Shown in pieces: positions 17,356-24,326 of a stretch of DNA of 39,591 nucleotides. This DNA is from Phycisphaerae bacterium (GTDB lineage: Bacteria > Planctomycetota > Phycisphaerae > Sedimentisphaerales > SM23-30). How positions within the stretch are numbered: position 1 is the first letter of the stretch; each line of letters starts with the position of its first letter. The DNA lies in contig JAEIOG010000044.1 in NCBI GenBank assembly GCA_016342495.1, forward strand, positions 1-39,591, in the 5' to 3' direction. A model generated the notes under the pieces. That model made no database searches and had not been told where the DNA came from. It worked only from the letters and a program-made list of their open reading frames with translations. The position numbers were made by a program, and so were the translations under genes.

Positions 17356-19812
17356 ATGAAATATATCACTATTATTATGCTATTGTTGACTTGCTGTGCA
17401 ATGACTGCATGTGCGAAATATGCCCCGGTTCAGGGTCATATTATGACCGAATGGGCAAATGATGTAACTGTCGAAAATGTTCATCAAGAATATCCAAGAC
17501 CCATGCTGCAACGTGACAACTGGCTAAACCTTAATGGCCTGTGGGACTACGCCATTATCAAAAAAACTGAAGGACAGCCAACAAAATTTGATGGCCAGAT
17601 CCTTGTACCTTTCCCAGTCGAATCTGCTCTTTCGGGCGTGAAAAAATTCGTAGGCAAAGACAATCGTCTATGGTACAAACGCACTTTTAATATTCCAGCT
17701 AACTGGAATAATCAGCATGTTATTCTTAATTTCGGTGCAGTAGATTTTAAAACCGACATCTGGGTTAATTCCAAATTAGTTGGTACCCACAAAGGCGGGT
17801 TCGATCCATTTAGCTTTGATATTACCGATAAACTAAACCCTGATGGTTCTCAGGAAATTATTATTGCTGTATGGGATCCTACCAGTGATTCCTATCAACC
17901 TCGCGGTAAACAGGTTGTTAATCCACAAGGTATTTATTACACTTCTGTAACTGGTATATGGCAAACAGTATGGCTGGAACCTGTAAAAGCCAGTCACATC
18001 AAATCTATCAAAGCCACTCCCGATATTGATTCTGGTTCGCTTAACCTTATAGCAGATTCCAATGCTAATCTAACTATCAAAGCCAAAGTTCTTGATGGGG
18101 CTAAAGTTGTTAAAACTGCAACAGGAAAAACCAACCATCCAATTAGTATCAAGCTTAATGATTTCAAGCTCTGGTCACCGGATTCTCCTAATTTGTACGA
18201 TCTTGAAGTTACGCTAATTGATGCTGATGGTAATATTGCCGACAAAGTTCAAAGCTATTTCGGCATGCGTAAAATTGCCCTTGGCAAAGATAAGCAGGGC
18301 ATTCTACGTCTGTTCCTTAATAATAAACCGTTATTTCAATACGGTCCACTTGACCAGGGCTGGTGGCCTGATGGTCTCTATACCGCTCCTTCCGATGAAG
18401 CTTTACGCTATGATGTCCAAATGACTAAGGACATGGGCTTTAATATGCTCAGAAAGCATGTCAAAGTCGAACCGCAGCGTCTTTATTACTGGTGTGACAA
18501 AATTGGACTGCTTGTTTGGCAGGATATGCCCAGTGGCGAACGTGGTATTGGTTCTCGCGACCCGGATATTATAAGATCTAAAGAATCCGCACAACAATAC
18601 GAAACCGAGCTGAAAGCCATGATAGATAACTTCCATAATCACCCATCTATCGTTATCTGGGTACCTTTCAACGAAGGTTGGGGCCAATTCGACACTGTTC
18701 GTATTACCAACTGGATTAAAGAATATGACCCATCCAGACTTGTAATTAATACTTCAGGATGGGCCGATAGAAAATGTGGCGATATTATCGATATGCATAA
18801 TTATCCCGGGCCCGCTATGCCGGATCTCGAAGAAAAACGTGCTGTTGTCCTGGGTGAATTTGGTGGCCTCGGTTGGCCCGTCAAAGACCATCTTTGGCAA
18901 TCTGACCGTAATTGGGGTTATAGAACTTATTCAGGAAAAGAAAAACTTAAAACTGAATATGCACAGTTGATTAACAATCTCCATCCATTGATTAAAAAAG
19001 GTCTTGCTGCTGCGGTTTATACCCAGACAACAGATGTTGAAGGTGAAGTCAATGGCCTGATGACCTATGACCGTAAAGTCATTAAGATGGAACCTTTGTT
19101 CATGAAAAATCTTATTGATGGCTACCTGCCACCTGTTTTTGGGCAGGATGATTCTATTTTCTTAAAAACATTTACCGTTACTATCAATAATTCCGCTGAA
19201 AAGGGCAAGATTCGCTATACAACTGATGGCAGCGAACCAACGGCCAGCTCAACTGTTTACACGGGTGCATTTACCATTGATCGAACAGTAACAGTCAAAG
19301 CCAAAACTTTTTGGGCTAATGGTCGTATTAGTTCTGTTTCATCCAGAACATATAAGAAAGTCAAACTTGCTCCTGCTTCTAATGTAAGTAATCTCAAACC
19401 AGGCCTGAAATATTCATATTTCACTGGTAGTTTTGACACACTTGCCAAATTGGCAGCGGCCAAACCGGTTTCAGAAGGCATCACCGAAAAAATCGACATA
19501 TCACCTCGTAAGAGTGACAGTAATTATGGCATATCCTTCCAGGGCTATGTTAAGGTGCCCGCTGATGGCATCTATACTTTTACCACCGATTCTGATGATG
19601 GCACAGACTTGTCCATTAACTCGGTTAAAATCGTCGTTAATGATGGCATTCATGGTATGGAACAGGTTGCCGGCCAGGCACCTCTTAAAGCTGGCTTGCA
19701 CTCAATTGAGGTTAATTATTTCCAGGGTACCGGTGGCCAGGGGCTTGCCGTTTACATTCAAGGCCCAGATATGCCTAAACAGCAGATACCTGCTTCAATG
19801 TTGACTCATTGA
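17356..19812 (+). CDS. GH2 family glycosidase (beta-galactosidase-like) with CHB_HEX and PA14 domains
   Basis: 818 residues; hydrolyses terminal beta-linked sugars, with galactoside or glucuronide or related linkages possible. The signal peptide ends in a lipobox-like MTAC (about residue 21). The GH2 sugar-binding domain opens with WLNLNGLWDYAI, followed by the Ig-like domain and the TIM barrel. The acid/base is Glu 440 in VPFNEGWGQFDT and the nucleophile Glu 501 in VLGEFGG. After about residue 600 come a chitobiase/hexosaminidase C-terminal-type domain (KIRYTTDGSEPTASSTVYTG) and a PA14 domain (KYSYFTGSF..YTFTTDSDDGTDLSI) to the end; the latter usually binds carbohydrate. The NEGWGQFDT variant fits the uncharacterised planctomycete/Bacteroidetes GH2 group rather than LacZ. 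RBS AAAGGAA at 17343-17349. A bidirectional terminator follows. Confidence 0.9.
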   Translation: MKYITIIMLLLTCCAMTACAKYAPVQGHIMTEWANDVTVENVHQEYPRPMLQRDNWLNLNGLWDYAIIKKTEGQPTKFDGQILVPFPVESALSGVKKFVGKDNRLWYKRTFNIPANWNNQHVILNFGAVDFKTDIWVNSKLVGTHKGGFDPFSFDITDKLNPDGSQEIIIAVWDPTSDSYQPRGKQVVNPQGIYYTSVTGIWQTVWLEPVKASHIKSIKATPDIDSGSLNLIADSNANLTIKAKVLDGAKVVKTATGKTNHPISIKLNDFKLWSPDSPNLYDLEVTLIDADGNIADKVQSYFGMRKIALGKDKQGILRLFLNNKPLFQYGPLDQGWWPDGLYTAPSDEALRYDVQMTKDMGFNMLRKHVKVEPQRLYYWCDKIGLLVWQDMPSGERGIGSRDPDIIRSKESAQQYETELKAMIDNFHNHPSIVIWVPFNEGWGQFDTVRITNWIKEYDPSRLVINTSGWADRKCGDIIDMHNYPGPAMPDLEEKRAVVLGEFGGLGWPVKDHLWQSDRNWGYRTYSGKEKLKTEYAQLINNLHPLIKKGLAAAVYTQTTDVEGEVNGLMTYDRKVIKMEPLFMKNLIDGYLPPVFGQDDSIFLKTFTVTINNSAEKGKIRYTTDGSEPTASSTVYTGAFTIDRTVTVKAKTFWANGRISSVSSRTYKKVKLAPASNVSNLKPGLKYSYFTGSFDTLAKLAAAKPVSEGITEKIDISPRKSDSNYGISFQGYVKVPADGIYTFTTDSDDGTDLSINSVKIVVNDGIHGMEQVAGQAPLKAGLHSIEVNYFQGTGGQGLAVYIQGPDMPKQQIPASMLTH

Positions 19813-19835
19813 TTTAGAATTATAGTTAAATACAG

Positions 19836-19874
19836 AAAAAGCCTTTGTAAATCGTTGATCTACAAAGGCTTTTT
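19836..19874. terminator. bidirectional Rho-independent terminator (GH2 gene / tRNA-Lys)
   Basis: AAAAAGCCTTTGTA (19836-19849) is the exact complement of TACAAAGGCTTTTT (19861-19874) with an 11-base loop. Reading + it ends in a T6 run, and reading - it ends in a T5 run. It therefore closes the GH2 transcript from the left and the tRNA transcript from the right. Confidence 0.9.
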
Positions 19875-19877
19875 TAA

Positions 19878-19950
19878 TACGGCATCTGGGACTTGAACCC
19901 GGAACCCACTGATTAAGAGTCAGTTGCTCTACCAATTGAGCTAATGCCGC
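19878..19950 (-). tRNA. tRNA-Lys (anticodon CUU)
   Basis: The 73-nt cloverleaf reads GCGGCAT at the 5' end with ATGCCGT plus discriminator A at the 3' end. The D-stem is GCTC/GAGC. The anticodon arm is ACTGA-CTCTTAA-TCAGT, giving CTT at positions 34-36. The T-loop is TTCAAGT. The 3' CCA is not encoded. One oddity: the T-stem CCGGG/CCCAG contains a C-A mismatch at its second pair. The acceptor opens with a G-U pair. Transcription ends at the bidirectional hairpin immediately downstream. Confidence 0.95.
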
Positions 19951-20069
19951 AAATTTTCTTGGATTTTTCCCCAAGACGAATACAAATACCTTGTTTGGCA
20001 TTTAATTGCAAGTATTTTTCCCGTTTTTTCACAAAAAAACTCATTGTCGATAATGTTTTGCCACTGCGC

Positions 20070-20150
20070 AAAAAAAAAGCCCCTGGCAGAGAACCCCTCA
20101 AAGGCTCTGTTCAGGTTCCTTTGAGGATTCCTCTAGCCGATATGGGCTTT
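20070..20150 (-). ncRNA. candidate structured small RNA or terminator: long rod-like hairpin with U9 tail
   Basis: Read on the minus strand the segment folds into one long rod. AAAGCCC (20150-20144) pairs with GGGCTTT (20082-20076), GCC/GGC close an internal loop, and a 17-bp stem follows (20134-20118 with 20104-20088, one mismatch, core CCTCAAAGG/CCTTTGAGG) around a 13-base loop. An uninterrupted run of 9 T on the minus strand follows directly. Another stem, TCAGGA/TCCTGA (20162-20167 with 20198-20203), lies just 5' of it. No gene reads into it from the right on this strand for over 500 bases. It could be the 3' part of an independent small RNA. I do not recognise tmRNA, SRP or RNase P signatures. 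Confidence 0.45.
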
Positions 20151-20160
20151 GAGGCGTAAA

Positions 20161-20731
20161 TTCAGGATCTTTTAGATCAAACACATAGTGGCCTCTGTCC
20201 TGAGTTTTGTCCCAGAATTAATCTGATTTTATTTGAGAATATAATATTAAATCTATAAGTTGTTTATTTGCAATGAGATAGCGTTTATGAAAAAAATTAG
20301 ATATATCTTTTATTATAATTAGATTTGGTAAAGAAGGGTATTTCTGCGCAAAAAAATAGTAGCGGTAGTTCTGGTTGTGTGGTTTAGAAATATCCGCTAC
20401 TAGTAAGGAGGTTTGGCTAATCTACCCGTGTTGTGAAAGGTAAATCAACCAAAAGTGTTGTGTTCTATTTGGTAAGGCTGCAAGGCCATCGCATTTAATA
20501 ATATCAAGATTATATCATAGTTGTATTTAATAGCAAAAGCAATTCTTGATAGGAGCCGGATATTTTGTGATTTTAGTAAGAAAAATGAATTTTTCGACTT
20601 AAAAATGTGTTTTAGTGCGGGATTAATTAGCCATTTTCATGAAAAACAGGATTATAATGCGTCATTATTATGAAGTTCATGGCTGCTATCAGTTTATTAG
20701 AATGCCTGGATTATAAGAGAGGATGGTTTGC
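20161..20731. other. noncoding spacer with hairpins and an orphan ribosome-binding-like site
   Basis: No convincing protein gene is present. A hairpin TCAGGA..TCCTGA spans 20162-20203. A second hairpin pairs TAGTAGCGG (20357-20365) with CCGCTACTA (20394-20402). Directly after it, AAGGAGG at 20405-20411 is a full anti-16S complement that has no ATG nearby; only very short TTG/GTG frames follow. The layout of hairpin then SD is reminiscent of a leader, but the next gene starts more than 300 bases later. Confidence 0.3.
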
Positions 20732-21562
20732 ATGTTTGAGGATATTTTCAGGATTTTTTGGGTTTTGGCATTGTTAATTGTGGTGTTTTACTTGAGTCTG
20801 CGAATTGCCCGGTTAAATAAAAAATATTGGCTCAGCTGGTATATCCTTAATGCTATAGCATTATTTAGCGTTAATGCGCCGCGAATTTTCGTTAAATTGA
20901 GTTTTCTCAAGCTTGGATCATTTAAGCCTTGTTATGCGATCAGTTCGGGATGGTCGCCAATTATCATTACCAGCATAGCCCTGATGGCTATGTTTGCCTC
21001 TATTATGCCTAAAATTCCAGAAAAAAGGGTTCGCAGGCTGATGGTGGTTTTGATTGTCATTATTCAAATTCGCTATATATTTTTGCCTATCGTCAGTATT
21101 ATCTACTATCATGATGAACTTGTAAATCTTAAGACGATTTTCGATGAAGATGTTTGCATGCAGTCTACTGATTATACTTGTGGGCCGGCTGCGGCGGTGA
21201 CGGCTTTGAAGACCTTTGGCATTGACTCAACTGAATCGCAGTTGGCATTAGCCGCTGATACCGTACCGCTTATGGGTACAGATGACAGATTGTTGGCAAA
21301 TGCAATTGAAGAATTATTTGGTGATCAGGGTATAGGCTGTTCGGTAGATTATTTCGATGAAATCGGTGAAATGAAAGATAAATGTCCGATTCTTATGGTA
21401 GTTAAGTATGGTTTTATGGTAGATCATTTCGTTGCGGTTTTAGATGTTGATGAGAAATATGTAGTTGTTGGCGACCCGCTCAATGGCAAAATGTCTATTT
21501 CTCATGACGTATTCAAGAAAGAATGGCGAAAAATAGGTATTGTTATTTATCGAAAACAATGA
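20732..21562 (+). CDS. membrane protein with C39-like cysteine peptidase domain
   Basis: 276 residues from ATG 20732; the alternative ATG at 20723 directly abuts the GAGAGG ribosome binding site (20717-20722), leaving no spacing. The first 130 residues hold about four hydrophobic helices (FWVLALLIVVFYLSLRI; ILNAIALFSV; SIALMAMFASIM; MVVLIVIIQIRY..). The C-terminal domain is C39-like: Gln 144 and Cys 150 in QSTDYTCGPAAAVTAL, His 232 in VDHFVAVLDV and Asp 248 in VGDPLNG form the complete catalytic set. C39 domains cut leader peptides at double-glycine sites when fused to ABC exporters; stand-alone membrane versions like this have mostly unknown substrates. No ABC transporter or obvious double-glycine peptide is next to it. 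It is convergent with the following cupin gene. Confidence 0.8.
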   Translation: MFEDIFRIFWVLALLIVVFYLSLRIARLNKKYWLSWYILNAIALFSVNAPRIFVKLSFLKLGSFKPCYAISSGWSPIIITSIALMAMFASIMPKIPEKRVRRLMVVLIVIIQIRYIFLPIVSIIYYHDELVNLKTIFDEDVCMQSTDYTCGPAAAVTALKTFGIDSTESQLALAADTVPLMGTDDRLLANAIEELFGDQGIGCSVDYFDEIGEMKDKCPILMVVKYGFMVDHFVAVLDVDEKYVVVGDPLNGKMSISHDVFKKEWRKIGIVIYRKQ

Positions 21563-21570
21563 AAACAATG

Positions 21571-21616
21571 AAAAAGCCGCAAAAAAATGGGAGAAACCAT
21601 TCATTTGCGGCGTTTT
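21571..21616. terminator. bidirectional terminator between convergent genes
   Basis: GCCGCAAA (21576-21583) pairs with TTTGCGGC (21604-21611). Inside, after a 2x2 internal loop, AATGG pairs with CCATT. Flanking A5 on the left and T4 on the right give a T-run in both directions. It serves the C39 gene (+) and the cupin gene (-). Confidence 0.8.
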
Positions 21617-21639
21617 CGTGCACTTTGGTGCCCGAAGAT

Positions 21640-22290
21640 TTACTTCATAATCAGCGTTTTGTCGGTAAAGTTAACCCCGGCATCATCATGGTAGTTGGCC
21701 GACTCGGTGATAATAGCACCTTCTGGGCCGCCATATTGCCAGTGTCGGGCGGTGACTCGATTTAGCTGAACATACTGGCCCGGATAAGTTGGGACGCAAT
21801 GCTCGGTGGTGTATTTGGTGAAAGCTGGTACTTTAACTTCCGGTGGTAAATTAGCTTCGCCTTCGCCGACGATATATGAAAGGCCATAGCGTACCATCCA
21901 GCCTTCGTTTTTGGCCTGGGCCATTTCGGTGGGTAGATGATAGTGTTCCGGTAGCATCTGGTCTGGCAGCAGATAAATATCCATTTGCATATAACGACCT
22001 TCATAGCTGTTCATGAAAGAAAAACATCCCAGGCCAACTTCAGCGAATTTACCGGTTTCAAAATCGGTAACATACATGCCTTCGTGTACATTGTCGTAAA
22101 CGGGGCATCCATGATATTCCATCAGTGCAATATATGCATTTTTGGCGGCTTCTTTGTTGAATGTGCCATCGGCGGCATAGAACTGGTCATTGGTAAATTG
22201 AGGGGGTTTCTTGCTCGATAGGGTATTACAGCCACCCAGAGTCATGAGCGAAGTCAGCAGGATTAGCATTAAACATGATATCTTTTTCAT
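21640..22290 (-). CDS. cupin lipoprotein resembling D-lyxose ketol-isomerase
   Basis: 216 residues; begins MKKISCLMLILLTSLMTLGGC, a lipoprotein signal with lipobox LGGC, and has RBS GGAGA at 22298-22302. The body matches the D-lyxose isomerase type of cupin: metal-ligand segment PEHYHLPTEMAQAKNEGW, then VRYGLSYIVGEGE, a YTTEHCVPTYPGQYVQL stretch and RHWQYGGPEGAIITES near the C-terminus. Cytoplasmic members isomerise D-lyxose or D-mannose to ketoses. An exported, lipid-anchored version is unusual, so activity on free sugar in the periplasm, or a binding role, are both possible. It is monocistronic as far as seen, convergent with the C39 gene, and about 2 kb from the glycan locus. Confidence 0.7.
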   Translation of the reverse strand: MKKISCLMLILLTSLMTLGGCNTLSSKKPPQFTNDQFYAADGTFNKEAAKNAYIALMEYHGCPVYDNVHEGMYVTDFETGKFAEVGLGCFSFMNSYEGRYMQMDIYLLPDQMLPEHYHLPTEMAQAKNEGWMVRYGLSYIVGEGEANLPPEVKVPAFTKYTTEHCVPTYPGQYVQLNRVTARHWQYGGPEGAIITESANYHDDAGVNFTDKTLIMK

Positions 22291-22302
22291 TTGTTAGTCT
22301 CC

Positions 22303-22600
22303 GAAAAACATTAATATAAAAAAACTTTTAGGTATTGTAGTGAGTTTCTGGCAAGAAGTATAGAGATAAATTTCCAATATGAATTTTTTAATAAACGCTA
22401 AAGTGAGTGAGATTTTTAAGTGGCGGGGAAAAATATAAGAATAGGACACGGATTTTTACGGATCGGGCGGATTTTCGCGGATTTGATTGGGCTGGGTTTT
22501 TTATGGTTATTTGGTGACTACAAGCCCAGAAGGTCTGATTTTAGCACGAGTCATTTGTTAAGAGTACATTAGATATGGCTTTAGGTTTGCTGCCAAATAG
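22303..22600. other. spacer with degenerate CGGATTT direct repeats
   Basis: At 22444-22485 a GGATTT-type motif recurs about every 10-12 bases (CACGGATTTTTACGGATC, then GCGGATTTTCGCGGATTT). Similar CACGGATTT strings occur as dispersed intergenic repeats in other bacteria. Nothing else recognisable is present; no ORF is supported. Confidence 0.4.
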
Positions 22601-22738
22601 ACTTGCTCACATCAGAACAATCCTGTTAAGAAAAAACTTGTGGAGCTGCCACAGCAGTGGTATTATTCAAGTGCGGTAGCGTGGATGAATATAACTAACC
22701 AGCCGCTGAAAATAGATAAAGATTTGTGGCCGAGGTAG
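22601..22738 (+). pseudogene. C-terminal remnant of a REP-associated (Y1-type) transposase
   Basis: The frame starting ACT at 22601 and ending TAG at 22736-22738 reads HQNNPVKKKLVELPQQW and then YYSSAVAWMN..PLKIDKDLW. This is the familiar end of IS200/IS605-related RAYT transposases (NPVxxxLVxxPxxWxxSSA). The catalytic HUH and tyrosine motifs are absent, so only the 3' tail survives. A REP-like repeat begins 26 bases downstream, in keeping with RAYT/REP association. Confidence 0.7.
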
Positions 22739-22764
22739 TTATTTCAAGACTGAGACGACTGCCC

Positions 22765-22837
22765 CATCGACCCACCTGCGGCGGGTCAATGCCACCCCGG
22801 CTGTTTTTTGAGATTTTCAAGTTGCGGGCACCCGGCG
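22765..22837 (+). repeat. REP-like two-hairpin repeat, left copy
   Basis: This 73-base unit begins CATCGACCC, contains GACCCACC..GGCGGGTC as hairpin 1, continues TGCCACCCCGG, and ends with GTTGCGGGCACCCGGCG, where CGGG/CCCG make hairpin 2. An inverted copy lies at 25987-26057. Hairpin 1 has different stem bases in the two copies, yet both still pair. Confidence 0.75.
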
Positions 22838-22991
22838 TGACACACATTTTTGCGTAGGAAAAAGACATTCGTGAATTGAAGAAATATATAGATATATATA
22901 CATAAAATTATTTACATTACTATCAAATTATGGTAAGATAATATGCAGCATCGTAACGATATTGGAGTTTTTATTTACAGGCAGGGAAATT

Positions 22992-24080
22992 ATGAAAAAA
23001 ACACTTATCATTTTAGCTATTATATTATTAAGCTTAAGCTCATCAGCTTTTGCGGCTCAATACACCATCACCGACTTGGGTACCCTTGGCGGAGATAATT
23101 CTCATGCCTATGCCATTAACGATAGTGGGCAGGTCGTGGGAGCTAGTGATAATGGTACCACTAGAGAGGCATTCATATTTGATAGCAACACAAGAATCAT
23201 AAAAGGCCTTTCCAACGGCAATACTTCTCATGCATATGACATCAATTCCAGCGGTCAAGTCGTAGGATATAATAATATGGATTCTCATTACGAGGCATTT
23301 ATATCCGACGGTTCAGGAGAGTCTGGAAGCATGACATCTCTCGGTAGGCTTGGCAATAATAGCTCCTTTGCCTACAGTATCAATGACAATTCACAAGTTG
23401 TAGGCCTCAGTTGGGGCCCTTCTAATAAAGAAGCATTCATCTCCGATGGCACCGCAGGAAACATACAAGTCCTTGGTACGCTAGGTGGCAATCACGCAAT
23501 TGCTCGCGGCATCAATAATAATGGACAGGTTGTGGGGGAGAGCTGGCAGACTTATTATCACTTTGAAGCATTCATATCCGATGGTATAATAGGGGGAGAA
23601 ATAAATGGTTTAGGATCTCTAGCCAGTTTTTCTTCCGCTTACGGCATCAATGACAATGGCCAGGTTGTGGGCGATTTTTGGGATGATTCCAACCACGAAG
23701 CATTTATATCTGATGGTTCTGGGGAGCCTGGGAGTATGATAGGCCTTGGCACGCTAGGCAACCTGTCTCGTGCCTATGATATCAATAATAATGGAATTGT
23801 AGTTGGCACTAGCGATCTTATTTCTGGGGAATATCATGCTTTTATCCATGATGGCTCCGGAATGCTAGATCTCAATAATCTTTTCGACAATTCTGACGAG
23901 CATTGGGATTATCTTTCATTTGCTCGCGATATCAATAACTTGGGCCAGATTGTTGGTGAAGGCCTAACCGCTGATGGTCAAACACATGCTTTTTTGCTTA
24001 CGCCTGTGCCTGAACCTGCGAGCTTGATATTGTTGGCTGTTGGGTTTGGATATGTTCGTCGGAGCAGGAAAGTGGAATAA
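22992..24080 (+). CDS. exported HAF-repeat protein with PEP-CTERM sorting signal
   Basis: 362 residues from ATG 22992 (AGGGA at 22983-22987); an in-frame ATG at 22962 would spoil the signal peptide MKKTLIILAIILLSLSSSAFA. The body is about seven repeats of roughly 40-50 residues in the style AYxINxxGQVVGxSxxxxxxEAFIxDG, the extracellular HAF repeat (named for His-Ala-Phe; here both EAF and HAF occur), likely a beta-propeller-like fold. The end is VPEPASLILLAVGFGY followed by VRRSRK: the PEP motif, a membrane helix and a basic tail recognised by the EpsH/XrtA-type exosortase, normally in bacteria making exopolysaccharide. No exosortase is in this window. The gene sits inside the inverted repeat pair at 22765 and 26057. 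Confidence 0.88.
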   Translation: MKKTLIILAIILLSLSSSAFAAQYTITDLGTLGGDNSHAYAINDSGQVVGASDNGTTREAFIFDSNTRIIKGLSNGNTSHAYDINSSGQVVGYNNMDSHYEAFISDGSGESGSMTSLGRLGNNSSFAYSINDNSQVVGLSWGPSNKEAFISDGTAGNIQVLGTLGGNHAIARGINNNGQVVGESWQTYYHFEAFISDGIIGGEINGLGSLASFSSAYGINDNGQVVGDFWDDSNHEAFISDGSGEPGSMIGLGTLGNLSRAYDINNNGIVVGTSDLISGEYHAFIHDGSGMLDLNNLFDNSDEHWDYLSFARDINNLGQIVGEGLTADGQTHAFLLTPVPEPASLILLAVGFGYVRRSRKVE

Positions 24081-24326
24081 TTGGTGGGGGGAATATTAAA
24101 GTTGCGATTCCGCTGAGTTAAGTAGGAGTATCCCTAAGTAAAGCTGCCCAGAACACATCAAATCATTTGTGATTTGGCTGAATTTCGGACCTGAACCAAC
24201 AAAATGAGGAACCAGAAATCTTAGTTTGCTGCCCTGCATTGCTATTCATGAAATGAATCACAAATCAACGTAGCCTAGCCCCAGCAGGTTCCCAGCTAGT
24301 CTCCTATCATAGCGTCCGTAAGAAAT

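Noticed and set aside
20161..20720. tmRNA, SRP RNA or RNase P RNA
   Set aside because: I searched by eye for the tRNA-like ends and tag, the GGAAGGAAGCAGC-type SRP core and the GAGGAAAGTCC RNase P start, and saw none.
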